Below, one piece after another: positions 26,497-34,546 of a DNA stretch of 38,056 bases; position 1 is the stretch's first letter, and every line of letters begins with the position of its first letter. Made by a program: the position numbers and the translations under genes. Below the pieces are notes generated by a model that ran no database searches, had not been told where the DNA came from, and saw only the letters and a program-made list of their open reading frames with translations. Origin of the DNA: Pelagibacteraceae bacterium AG-359-E06 (GTDB lineage: Bacteria > Pseudomonadota > Alphaproteobacteria > Pelagibacterales > Pelagibacteraceae); assembly GCA_003280495.1 (NCBI GenBank), contig QCET01000010.1, positions 1 through 38,056 of the forward strand. The letters are read 5' to 3'.

Positions 26497-26946
26497 TTAT
26501 TGTATTTTAATTACTTTTGGTTTTTTGGCTTCAGGAATTATTCTTTCCAGAGACACTTTCAAAAGTCCATCCTTTAATTCTGCGCTTTTCACTTCAGTAT
26601 CGTCAGCGATTGTAAAAGTTTTGCTAAAAAACCTTTTTGATATACCTTTGTGTAATACACCACTCTCGCTATCTTTTTTTTCAGAATTATTATCTTTTAC
26701 CGATTTAATAGTTAAAAGATTATCAGCATATTCAATGTTAATATCTTTTTTATTATAACCAGCTAAAGCCACCTCAACATCATATTTGTTTTCACCTGTT
26801 TTAACGATATTGTATGGCGGATAATTTACTGTTGGCGCGTTTAAATAATCATCTTCAAACATTTTTTCAAAATGATCAAACACGTTATCAAATCCAACCG
26901 AAACCGGTCGTAATTGATTAAATATAGATAAAGCATTCTTGTTCAT
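26497..26946 (-). CDS. Hsp20/IbpA-family small heat-shock protein
   Basis: About 149 residues from the start MNKNALSIFNQLRP, chosen because AAAGGAGG sits at ideal distance; a longer frame starting at 27003 would carry 19 extra residues without family similarity. The alpha-crystallin domain spans about 40-135: PPYNIVKTGENKYDVEVALA, INIEYADNLLTIKS, HKGISKRFFSKTFTIADDTE and AELKDGLLKVSLER. It is a holding chaperone for aggregated proteins. A heat-shock (RpoH-like) promoter lies upstream, over the end of ptrB. Confidence 0.93.
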   Translation of the reverse strand: MNKNALSIFNQLRPVSVGFDNVFDHFEKMFEDDYLNAPTVNYPPYNIVKTGENKYDVEVALAGYNKKDINIEYADNLLTIKSVKDNNSEKKDSESGVLHKGISKRFFSKTFTIADDTEVKSAELKDGLLKVSLERIIPEAKKPKVIKIQ

Positions 26947-26950
26947 AATT

Positions 26951-26959
26951 TCCTCCTTT
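26951..26959 (-). promoter_or_regulatory. Strong Shine-Dalgarno site that fixes the hsp20 start
   Basis: The minus strand reads AAAGGAGGAAATTATG. The AAAGGAGG core is among the strongest SD sequences in the window and points to 26946 as the start rather than 27003. Confidence 0.85.
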
Positions 26960-27009
26960 GTATAAGCAAGTACTTTAGAAGATCCCTTTAAGGCAATCTT
27001 CAATATTTT

Positions 27010-27037
27010 ATATGGTTATGATTTTATTTTTTTCAAG
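27010..27037 (-). promoter_or_regulatory. Candidate RpoH (sigma-32) promoter for hsp20
   Basis: The minus strand has CTTGAAA (plus 27031-27037), a 15-base spacer and CCATAT (27010-27015). This resembles the heat-shock consensus CTTGAAA...CCCATnT. The -35 element overlaps the stop codon of ptrB. Transcription would begin near 27003, leaving a leader of about 57 bases. Confidence 0.55.
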
Positions 27038-29108
27038 TGCTAACCAATTTACAAATCTTAAGGATAAAGGAGTAATCGAATGCTATTTCTTTGATACTTG
27101 CATCTCTTCCTGATTTGCCTCCATGTCCAGCTTCCATTTCAGTCTTCAGTAAAAGAAGATTTTGATCAGTTTTAAAATCTCTAAGCTTAGCAGTGAATTT
27201 GAGTGGTTCGTCGAATAGTACTCTACTATCATTTAAAGATGTCGTAATTAACATATTTGGATAGTTTTGTTTTTTTATATTATGATATGGAGCGTAGGAG
27301 AGGATATATTCAAAATGTTGTTTATTTTCTTTCGCATTTCCAAATTCAAAGAACTCTCCAGCAGTAAGGGGCAGTGTATGATCAAGATTTGTTGTTAATG
27401 AATCAACAAACGGTACAGCCAGTATCATGCCTAAAAATAAATTTGGTTTCTCATTTACTACAGCACCCATTAATAACCCCCCAGCAGAACCCCCATAGCC
27501 AATAATATTGCCTTCACTAGTGTATTTCTCTTTTATTAAAAATTCGGCCGAATCTATATAATCATTAAACGTATTTTTTTTATTCATCATTTTTCCATCT
27601 AACCACCATGACATTCCTCTCTCTGATCCTCCTCTTATATGAGCAGTTACCCAAATGATACCCCTATTTATGAGACTTAATGCCGATGTTGAAAAAGAGG
27701 GGTACATTGAAGATCCATAACTACCGTAACCGTATAATAATAATTTTGCATCACCATTCAAAAGTGTATCCTTATGATAAGTAATTGTTAAAGGTATACT
27801 TTTGTTGTCTCTGGATTTTGCATTAAGTCTTTTTACAATATAGTTTTTTGAATTATGACCTGAAGGAATTATTTTTTCTTTAACAAGCTTTTTTTCTTGG
27901 GTAGCAATATTATATTTATATATTCTTGCGGGGGTTTTTGGTGACTCATAACCGATATAAATATTATCAGTATTTTTATCTCTTTGGTATAAAGCAATAC
28001 TTGGGCTAATCACGGATTCATCTGTAATCGATAATTCACTTTCTTTCTCTGTTTCAAGGTCTCTTATTAAAACCCTAGATAAGGCATCTTTTACCTCTGA
28101 ACGTATCATCCATTTCTTAAGAAAAGTACACCCTCCAATGATTACCTGTTCTTTGGCGGGTATATAGTCTATCCATTTTCCAGGCTCTGAATGTTTTGAT
28201 TTACATATTTTGAAATCTAATGCATCTAAATTTGTTCTTATAATTAATTCATTATTCCATGAATTTGCGGAATATAAAATATCTCTTTGTCTTTTTCTTA
28301 TAATCTTTGGTTTCGGAATGTCTTCATCTCTTGAAAAAAACAAGACTTCAGATGTCGTATGATCCGAGGTTGAAATAAAATAATATTTTTCATCGGACGA
28401 ACTATCAATTGAGCATGAAAAAGATTTATCCATTTCTTCATATATCAATATATCTTCCTTTTCTTTGGTTCCAATCTTATGCCTATATATCTGTCTCGGC
28501 CTATGATTCTTATCTCTCTTAGAATAAAAGATAAATTTAGAGTCATATGACCACGTAATAGATCCAGATGTATGTGTTATCTCATCATCAAGGTCTTTAT
28601 TATTATCTAAATTTCTAATTTTAATTTTATAAAGTTCGCTACCTTTATCATCGACTGAATATGCTAATAATTTATCGTTATCTGAAACTTCAATATCGCC
28701 AAGACTAAAAAAAGTCTTTCCTTTAGCTTCTTCATCACCATTCCAATAAACTTCAATTTTATTGTTCGTGTGGCTTTGTCTTAGATAATTGGTATAATTA
28801 TTTCCCTTTTCATATTTTGACCAGTAGGTGTAATCTCTATCTATAAATTTTAAACTTTCGTCATCAAGTTTTATCCTACCTTTAATTTCGTTAAATAATA
28901 TATCCTGAGTCTTTTTTGTGTCTCTTAAATTAAATGTTGTATAATCATTTTCTTTTTCGAGATAATCTCTTACCTCAGGTAAAAGCTTCTTCTTATCAGT
29001 TAAAACCTCAAGAATATCTTTTTGGTGTACCCATGAATAATCATCTATGATTTCATATCCATGCAAATTTGTTACATTTCTTTTTTTTTTAAGTTTAGGT
29101 ATCTTCAT
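27033..29108 (-). CDS. ptrB: Oligopeptidase B (S9A family serine peptidase)
   Basis: A 691-residue protein of the prolyl-oligopeptidase family. An N-terminal beta-propeller (about 70-400) covers the catalytic domain. The triad is Ser541 in GYGGSAGG, Asp627 in SLNDSRV and His662 in GHGGKSGR. SWWLDGKMMNKKNTFNDYID and HIRGGSERG are usual for PtrB. It cuts short peptides after basic residues in the cytoplasm. There is no signal peptide. Its ATG is only 5 bases from that of the divergent J-protein gene, so its promoter must lie within that gene or be unusual. Confidence 0.92.
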   Translation of the reverse strand: MKIPKLKKKRNVTNLHGYEIIDDYSWVHQKDILEVLTDKKKLLPEVRDYLEKENDYTTFNLRDTKKTQDILFNEIKGRIKLDDESLKFIDRDYTYWSKYEKGNNYTNYLRQSHTNNKIEVYWNGDEEAKGKTFFSLGDIEVSDNDKLLAYSVDDKGSELYKIKIRNLDNNKDLDDEITHTSGSITWSYDSKFIFYSKRDKNHRPRQIYRHKIGTKEKEDILIYEEMDKSFSCSIDSSSDEKYYFISTSDHTTSEVLFFSRDEDIPKPKIIRKRQRDILYSANSWNNELIIRTNLDALDFKICKSKHSEPGKWIDYIPAKEQVIIGGCTFLKKWMIRSEVKDALSRVLIRDLETEKESELSITDESVISPSIALYQRDKNTDNIYIGYESPKTPARIYKYNIATQEKKLVKEKIIPSGHNSKNYIVKRLNAKSRDNKSIPLTITYHKDTLLNGDAKLLLYGYGSYGSSMYPSFSTSALSLINRGIIWVTAHIRGGSERGMSWWLDGKMMNKKNTFNDYIDSAEFLIKEKYTSEGNIIGYGGSAGGLLMGAVVNEKPNLFLGMILAVPFVDSLTTNLDHTLPLTAGEFFEFGNAKENKQHFEYILSYAPYHNIKKQNYPNMLITTSLNDSRVLFDEPLKFTAKLRDFKTDQNLLLLKTEMEAGHGGKSGRDASIKEIAFDYSFILKICKLVST

Positions 29109-29113
29109 TATTA

Positions 29114-29602
29114 ATGAATATTATAATATTTGGTTTTTTATTATTCGCTTTAATATACGGATTTCTGTGGCTAATGGCCAATGCCAAAAGTGAGACCTTT
29201 TCAACTTTTTTTAGATTAAGTACAATAATAACAGCAATAGTAATAATTGCAGGGTTATTTATTGCAGGAAAATATTTACTCTCACTCCCATTTTTTGCAA
29301 TTCTATCTGGAGCTATAAAGAAAAGATTATTGAATATTTTTAATATCATTTATTTATATAGACTGATATCAACAATCCTATTTTACAGCAGGACCAGACC
29401 TAATCAAAATTTTTCAAATTCCTATAAAGAGGTAAATAATGCTTATTCAATTTTAGGATTATCTCGTAATTGTACAAAAAAAGACATAATAGAAGCACAT
29501 AGGAAACTAATTAAAGAGGAACATCCAGATAAAAAAGGAAGCACAGAAAAAGCTAGTAAAATAAATCGTGCAAGAGATATACTATTAAAGATACATAGAT
29601 GA
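29114..29602 (+). CDS. Membrane-anchored J-domain protein (Pam18/DjlA-like)
   Basis: A 162-residue protein with two or three hydrophobic N-terminal segments (about 2-22, 36-52 and perhaps 54-66) and a C-terminal J domain (about 108-162). The J domain holds AYSILGL, the DnaK-activating HPD at 137-139 in KEEHPDKKGST, and INRARDILL. The layout, membrane anchor followed by a terminal J domain, is that of the alphaproteobacterial relatives of mitochondrial Pam18/TIM14. It should recruit DnaK to the inner membrane; the client is unknown. The start lies 5 bases from the divergent ptrB ATG. Confidence 0.85.
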   Translation: MNIIIFGFLLFALIYGFLWLMANAKSETFSTFFRLSTIITAIVIIAGLFIAGKYLLSLPFFAILSGAIKKRLLNIFNIIYLYRLISTILFYSRTRPNQNFSNSYKEVNNAYSILGLSRNCTKKDIIEAHRKLIKEEHPDKKGSTEKASKINRARDILLKIHR

Positions 29603-29718
29603 AAATTACGAAAATTTTGTATGGTATAATAATTTATTTCTTTATTAAAAATAAGATTATTGGTTTTACAATTTTAATCCCACTTATTTTCTTTTTTTTA
29701 ATTTTACTGTGTTTTTAA
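29599..29718 (+). CDS. Possible 39-residue single-span membrane protein
   Basis: An open frame that starts in ATGA overlap with the stop of the J-domain gene and runs 39 codons to TAA. The product begins MKITKILYGIIIYFFIKNK, then a very hydrophobic stretch (IIGFTILIPLIFFFLILL), a pattern of a basic start and one or two membrane helices. Its last 15 bases overlap the convergent glycosyltransferase gene. No family is recognised, and AT-rich sequence easily encodes hydrophobic runs. The ATGA coupling and the otherwise unexplained gap are the main support. Confidence 0.4.
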   Translation: MKITKILYGIIIYFFIKNKIIGFTILIPLIFFFLILLCF

Positions 29719-30624
29719 ATTAAAAAGATCTTTAAAATCTTTTTCAACACTATTAAAAACATGTTCAACGGTTATCTTGTCCATCGCTTTGCTTTGATGA
29801 GTGACGAATCTGTAACCCTCTGGAATAATTGCATGAATATTTTCAGTGTAAGAAGCATATAAGTTTGGTGTATCTCCAAATATTCCGTAACTTTTTAAAC
29901 CATATCCAGCTGCAAGATGCATGAAAGAAGTATCATTTCCAATGTATAATTTTCCATCTTGAATGTAATCTAAGCATGAAGTTAACTTTAAATCACATAA
30001 CGAAATAACGTTTTTAATATTTAAACCTTTTTCTATTTCTGTTGCATCAATTTTATCATCTGGACCACCTGCTAATATCAATCTGAAATCATATTTCTTA
30101 TTCAACTCACTAATCAAACGAATATACTTTGAAATACTCCATTTTTTTTGATAGCCACTACCGCCGATACCAATTACTAAATCATTTTTTTTTTCTGACG
30201 AAACTTTAGAAACTAACTTAAAGCGGTTCTCTATAGTTTTTTTATTTAAGCATCTAAGAGTAAAATTATAACCATCCTTAACGATATCGCTTTTTTTCTT
30301 AAAAAAACCATAAAATCTGACCTGTTTTGAGCCTGCGATTTTACATATTAATGGATATTTGATTCCGTAATGAAAAATAAATATTTTGTTAAATTTATTC
30401 TCTCTTACCCATTTAAAAAGTTGGAAATTACTCTGACCCAATTCTTCAAAATATTTAATTTGTTTTAAGTGAACATCATTGCTTAAAAAATCTTTTGCAC
30501 AACTTCTTTCCTTAGTAAGTAATGTGATTTTTGAGTTAAACGATTGCGAGATTTCATGTAAATATTTTAAATACAGGCATTGATCGCCTATTCCTGGTCT
30601 ATTTTGTATGATAAGAATATTCAC
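29704..30624 (-). CDS. Glycosyltransferase family 9 (heptosyltransferase-like) protein
   Basis: A 306-residue GT-B-type protein. The start NILIIQNRPGIGDQCLYLKY matches the GT9 N-terminus (RxxGIGDxxL), and LVIGIGGSGYQKKWSISKYIRLI and YIGNDTSFMHLAAGYGLKSYGIFGDT are the nucleotide-sugar region. GT9 proteins add heptose to LPS inner core; a different sugar in a simplified envelope is possible. It is convergent with the J-protein pair and 21 bases from the divergent polybasic protein. Confidence 0.8.
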   Translation of the reverse strand: MNILIIQNRPGIGDQCLYLKYLHEISQSFNSKITLLTKERSCAKDFLSNDVHLKQIKYFEELGQSNFQLFKWVRENKFNKIFIFHYGIKYPLICKIAGSKQVRFYGFFKKKSDIVKDGYNFTLRCLNKKTIENRFKLVSKVSSEKKNDLVIGIGGSGYQKKWSISKYIRLISELNKKYDFRLILAGGPDDKIDATEIEKGLNIKNVISLCDLKLTSCLDYIQDGKLYIGNDTSFMHLAAGYGLKSYGIFGDTPNLYASYTENIHAIIPEGYRFVTHQSKAMDKITVEHVFNSVEKDFKDLFNLKTQ

Positions 30625-30645
30625 GTTATTATTATAAAGAGTTTT

Positions 30646-31542
30646 ATGGTTAAAAAAAAGAAAAAAAGAAATAAGAAGAAAAAAAATATTTTAAAAAGAA
30701 AAAAGATAAAAAATTATATAAAGAGAAAAAATAAGTCAAAATTTAAAAGTCCTAAAAAAAAAAATAAAACTAAAGAAAGCCTAAAAAGCAAATTTAAGTT
30801 TTTTATTAACAAAATTTTAACTAAGTTTAAAATTTATGTAGAAAAAATAAATATTAGAATAGCAATATCGAAACTAAAAAAGATAGAAAAACTTCAAATA
30901 AAAGAAAAACAATTTCTTGAGTCAAAAGAGAGAAAAATACAAGATAGAAGGGATTTACTTTTAAAACAGATTAAGCAAGAGGAAAGATCTAAAATAGTTG
31001 AGCAAAAAGATCACTTATGGAAACTTGGTGATAGATTTAAATTAATTCGTGACAGGTATAAAGCTTATAAACAAAAACTCAGAGATCAGCAATTAGAAGA
31101 ATTAGAAATTAGAAGAAAATCACGTGAAGAAGCAAAAGCAATACTAGAGCAACAAAAAGCAGAAAACGAAGTAAAGAAAAAAGTTGAAGAGAGACTGGAG
31201 AGATACTCGAGAAATATGAAATCAATAGTATTTCAAATTAATAAAAGATATTTAGCTAGAAAAAGATCGCCCTTAAGATTTGTTGATAATATTGCTGAAA
31301 ATGGAGAGTGTTTTATAAAAAATGAAGACGCACCAACAGATAAAGATTACTTAATATTACTATTTATAAATGGAGATAGCGCCGTTGAAAGACTCTCTAA
31401 CCCAATATCAATTGAAGATAAAACCGATATGGGAAATATCAAAAAATTTGAGCCGAAAGATATTTTTGATGCTTCTGACTTTATAATCGAGAGACTTGCT
31501 ATAATGTTTGATAACGAACGGAAGCTTCAAAAATCTATTTGA
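30646..31542 (+). CDS. Polybasic coiled-coil protein of unknown function
   Basis: A protein of about 298 residues starting MVKKKKKRNKKKKN; an ATG 66 bases earlier lies inside the divergent glycosyltransferase gene. The first 53 residues after Met hold about 29 Lys/Arg and only one acidic residue. Residues about 70-190 are charged, Glu/Lys/Gln-rich and predicted as a long coiled coil (ESKERKIQDRRDLLLKQIKQ, LEELEIRRKSREEAKAILEQ). The last 100 residues are mixed and probably folded (YLILLFINGDSAVERLSNP, FDASDFIIERLAIMFDNERK). I recognise no family, signal peptide or membrane segment. A nucleic-acid or membrane-surface contact by the basic tail is a guess. Confidence 0.8.
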   Translation: MVKKKKKRNKKKKNILKRKKIKNYIKRKNKSKFKSPKKKNKTKESLKSKFKFFINKILTKFKIYVEKINIRIAISKLKKIEKLQIKEKQFLESKERKIQDRRDLLLKQIKQEERSKIVEQKDHLWKLGDRFKLIRDRYKAYKQKLRDQQLEELEIRRKSREEAKAILEQQKAENEVKKKVEERLERYSRNMKSIVFQINKRYLARKRSPLRFVDNIAENGECFIKNEDAPTDKDYLILLFINGDSAVERLSNPISIEDKTDMGNIKKFEPKDIFDASDFIIERLAIMFDNERKLQKSI

Positions 31543-31543
31543 A

Positions 31544-32314
31544 TTAACTTATTCTTGTTTTAACTTTACCTAATTTTTCAATATTTCCACTAAACAAACC
31601 TTTATATTTTATTGGTACAACACCCACGGTTGACCCGGTAAAAACATAAAAATTTTTATTGATAGACTTTCTTCTTCTGATTTTATTTATCAACCATACT
31701 AAAGATTTAATTGGACTATCATACACCGACTTTGTGTTGCCTTGTGTTTTTGAACCGGATTTTACATGCATAAGTTCAGTTTTAAGATTTGCAAAATTTA
31801 ATTTTTTATATTTTTTTTTAGATCCATTTATAAATTTTACGTTTGCTCCAAAATCACTTATTAAATCACCTAAAGTTTTTAATCCCCTTTTTTTTTGACG
31901 ATATCCTACAACCTCAATACAAGGACCCATAGATATAATATATTTACCTATATTTTTTTCAGTCATTTTATTTTTTGATAATAGAATTGATTTTTTTAAA
32001 TAGAAAAAAACTTCAAGCTCAATTCCTAAATTGTACTTGTTTATTTTAACTCTTGAATTAGATTTTAATAAATTTCTTTTATAAATCGAAGCAAAAAATG
32101 GTTCTTTTTCACCCCATTTTTTTAACATTGCTTTACCAGTTCCTCCAGCTTTAAACCCGACAATTTCAGATTTTATTTGTTCTTCACAGAGGCTTCTTAA
32201 GATGTTAGCTTGTTTCGAGCTATTGCAGAATTTCCTATTAATTGGGCTGATTAATTTTCCTCTTATAAAAGCATTAGATAACTTTTTTGCAGTTTTTTGA
32301 AGTTCTGTACCCAT
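31544..32314 (-). CDS. 2-keto-4-pentenoate hydratase-like (FAH superfamily) protein
   Basis: A 256-residue protein with the pattern of the MhpD-type hydratase/decarboxylase branch of the fumarylacetoacetate hydrolase superfamily. Matches are IVGFKAGGTGKAML (about 51-64), the metal ligands in NLGIELEVFFYLKKS, PCIEVVGYRQ, LGDLISDFGANVKFI and the C-terminal FTGSTVGVVPI. Such enzymes hydrate 2-oxo-pent-4-enoates in aromatic breakdown, but no other genes of such a pathway are here, so the substrate is open. It is Lys-rich compared with family members. The gene is convergent with the coiled-coil gene with one base between. Confidence 0.6.
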   Translation of the reverse strand: MGTELQKTAKKLSNAFIRGKLISPINRKFCNSSKQANILRSLCEEQIKSEIVGFKAGGTGKAMLKKWGEKEPFFASIYKRNLLKSNSRVKINKYNLGIELEVFFYLKKSILLSKNKMTEKNIGKYIISMGPCIEVVGYRQKKRGLKTLGDLISDFGANVKFINGSKKKYKKLNFANLKTELMHVKSGSKTQGNTKSVYDSPIKSLVWLINKIRRRKSINKNFYVFTGSTVGVVPIKYKGLFSGNIEKLGKVKTRIS

Positions 32315-32391
32315 ACTTAATCATCTCATAAAATATTAATTAATCAATAAATAAATATTTTAAGATCAATTTTTGAGGTAATATAAATATT

Positions 32392-32613
32392 ATGAAAAAT
32401 ATTGTTTGGTCAAAAGTTCCATGCGGTTTTTGTGAGGCAGCAAAGACATTACTAAAATCAAAAAATATAGAGTTTGAAGAGAGAATGATTGGCAAGGAAT
32501 GGACAATGGAACAATTCTTAGAGGCTGTTCCGGGCGCAAAAACCGTACCTCAAATTATTTTAGATGGTAAATTGATTGGAACTTACGAGGATCTCAAAAA
32601 TCATTTAAAATAA
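32392..32613 (+). CDS. Glutaredoxin-like protein with CGFC active site
   Basis: A 73-residue one-domain glutaredoxin. The active site is VPCGFCEAAK (Cys12, Cys15); TVPQIILDGKLIGTYEDL carries the cis-proline TVP and glutathione-binding loop. Most class I glutaredoxins have CPYC, so CGFC is a variant, although both cysteines are kept and the dithiol mechanism should work. It fits with the gshA-gshB pair in the window as the source of glutathione. It converges with the deacetylase-like gene across one base. Confidence 0.88.
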   Translation: MKNIVWSKVPCGFCEAAKTLLKSKNIEFEERMIGKEWTMEQFLEAVPGAKTVPQIILDGKLIGTYEDLKNHLK

Positions 32614-32614
32614 T

Positions 32615-33523
32615 TTATCTCGCAGTAATTAGCGTATTGCACGCTCTATGAAGAAATGAATGAAGCAGTACTAGTTTATCGAATGACTTGTTATATCCAC
32701 CTCCCAGAACCCCGCAAAGTGGAATTTTTTTGTTTACAAAATTTCTGATAACTAAATCTTCCCTTTTTTGTATTCCCTCTGTTGAAATATTCATTTTGCC
32801 TATACGATCATCAGTATGAATATCTACGCCTGCAACATAAAATACGAAGTCGAATTTCTTCTTATTAACAGTATTTAAAGCATTTTTTATAATTTCTAAA
32901 TATTCATTATCCTCAATATTATTTTCAATTTCGATATCAAGATTACTTTCTTGTTTCTTTAATGGATAATTTTTTTTTGAATGTATGCTAACTGTATAAA
33001 TATCATCGTATTTTTCTAAAATTTTAGCAGTACCATCTCCTTGATGAACATCTAAATCAAAAATAAGAATATTTTTTAAATTAAATTTATTTTTTAAATA
33101 TAATGCTGCTACGGCGACATCATTAAAGACACAATAACCGTTTCCTTGACCAGCAAAAGCGTGATGAGAACCACCAGCTGTATTACACGCCAATGAATAT
33201 TTTAATGCCAATTTAGAAGCAAGAACTGTACCACCAGTAGCAACAAACGATCTTCTCCTTACACTTGGAACCAATGGAAATCCCAGTTTCCTTATTTCAT
33301 CTTTTGATAAATTTAATTTTAGAATTTTTTCCACATAATCGTAACTATGTGCCCTACGAAGAGTATCTAAAGATACCTCTTTAGGTTCAAATATATTTTT
33401 TTCGTTTGCAATTCCATCTTTTTTAAGAAGTTTTATTAATTCACCAAATTTTTTGATAGGAAACCTATGATCATCACCAATTTGAGCAACATAATCAGGA
33501 TGATTTATAATTGGAACTTTCAT
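32615..33523 (-). CDS. Histone deacetylase-like amidohydrolase
   Basis: A 302-residue zinc-dependent deacetylase of the arginase/HDAC fold. Zinc and charge-relay positions are visible in GGSHHAFAGQGNGYCVFNDVAVAA, DLDVHQGDGTAKI and GVDIHTDDRIG, and LGGGYN closes the site. The start PIINHPDYVAQIGDDHRFPIKK fits the bacterial class IV-like branch. Bacterial members may act on acetylated polyamines or other acetylated amines, or on acetyl-lysine. With polyamine genes elsewhere in the window the former is tempting but unproven. Confidence 0.85.
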   Translation of the reverse strand: MKVPIINHPDYVAQIGDDHRFPIKKFGELIKLLKKDGIANEKNIFEPKEVSLDTLRRAHSYDYVEKILKLNLSKDEIRKLGFPLVPSVRRRSFVATGGTVLASKLALKYSLACNTAGGSHHAFAGQGNGYCVFNDVAVAALYLKNKFNLKNILIFDLDVHQGDGTAKILEKYDDIYTVSIHSKKNYPLKKQESNLDIEIENNIEDNEYLEIIKNALNTVNKKKFDFVFYVAGVDIHTDDRIGKMNISTEGIQKREDLVIRNFVNKKIPLCGVLGGGYNKSFDKLVLLHSFLHRACNTLITAR

Positions 33524-33561
33524 TGACTTAGGTTATTTTAAAATATCTGTAGTTATTTAAT

Positions 33562-34380
33562 ATGTTCAACAAACAATATAACAATATCATAGATAAACTA
33601 TGCGTCAGATTATTGCATATAAAAAAAAAGAATCGAAAAGTATTTATAGTTTTATCAGGGGCACAAGGATCGGGAAAAACTACATTAACTAGGAATCTTA
33701 AATACAAGTTAGCTAAAAACTATAAAGTTTTGAGTCTATCGATTGATGACTTTTACTTATCAAAAAGGGATAGAGAAATTTTGAGTAGTAGCAGTAGCCA
33801 ATTATTTAAAACAAGAGGAGTTCCAGGTACCCATAATATTAAAAACTTAGAAAAAGTTCTTAAAATATTCAAATCTGGTAAAAACAGAGCTTTTAGTATT
33901 CCTATTTTTTCAAAAGCAAAAGACGATATAGAAAAAAGAAGAAAAAATTTATTAAAGTTTCCTTATGACTTTTTTTTATTAGAAGGGTGGTGCAACGGGT
34001 ATAGAGGAGAGATAAATAAAAATTTAAATAAACCAATTAACTTGCTCGAGAAGAGATTTGATAAGAGTAGAATCTGGAGGAAAAATGTTAATATTTTTAG
34101 CAAAATTTATTATTTAAAAATTTATAAAAAAGCAGATTTTTCAATTTTTTTAAAAGTACCTAGTTTTAACAAAGTATTTTATTGGAGAAAAAAGCAAGAA
34201 ATGCAAATACCTAAAAAGTACAGAATGTCACCAAGGAAAATAAAAGAATTTATTTGTTTCTATGAAAGGATAACAAAAAATTTACTTTTTAATTTTAAGA
34301 AATATTTTGATTGTTATATTACTATTGACAAATTTCATAATTACAAAAGTTTAACTTACAAAAATGCCAAAAAAAGCTAA
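33562..34380 (+). CDS. P-loop D-glycerate 3-kinase-like protein
   Basis: A 272-residue P-loop kinase with Walker A LSGAQGSGKTTL (31-42), LSLSIDDFYLSKRDREIL, the substrate loop TRGVPGTHNIKNLEKVL, PIFSKAKDDIEKR and DFFLLEGWCNGYRG. These match the plant/cyanobacterial GLYK type of D-glycerate 3-kinase and its yeast homologue. It would make 3-phosphoglycerate from glycerate produced from glycine, serine or glyoxylate. It is followed by a 60-codon gene overlapping by 17 bases. Confidence 0.8.
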   Translation: MFNKQYNNIIDKLCVRLLHIKKKNRKVFIVLSGAQGSGKTTLTRNLKYKLAKNYKVLSLSIDDFYLSKRDREILSSSSSQLFKTRGVPGTHNIKNLEKVLKIFKSGKNRAFSIPIFSKAKDDIEKRRKNLLKFPYDFFLLEGWCNGYRGEINKNLNKPINLLEKRFDKSRIWRKNVNIFSKIYYLKIYKKADFSIFLKVPSFNKVFYWRKKQEMQIPKKYRMSPRKIKEFICFYERITKNLLFNFKKYFDCYITIDKFHNYKSLTYKNAKKS

Positions 34381-34546
34381 AGTTCTCTCTGATGATGGAG
34401 TTTATTTGGAAGTTGAAATAGAAAAATTCTATAATCACCTTCAAAGGTATCATGCATGTGGAACATCAATTCATGAGGAAAAAGGGCACTTTTTCACCGT
34501 AAATAATAATTTTAGAAAAGAGATTAAAAGGCTTGTTGAAAAGTAA
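34364..34546 (+). CDS. Small hypothetical protein (60 aa)
   Basis: A 60-residue protein that overlaps the end of the glycerate kinase gene by 17 bases, suggesting an operon. It starts MPKKAKVLSDDGVYLEVEIE and contains YHACGTSIHEEKGHFF, a cluster of one Cys and three His that could bind a metal. It has no signal peptide or membrane segment. I recognise no family. The metY promoter's -35 box overlaps its 3' end. Confidence 0.65.
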   Translation: MPKKAKVLSDDGVYLEVEIEKFYNHLQRYHACGTSIHEEKGHFFTVNNNFRKEIKRLVEK

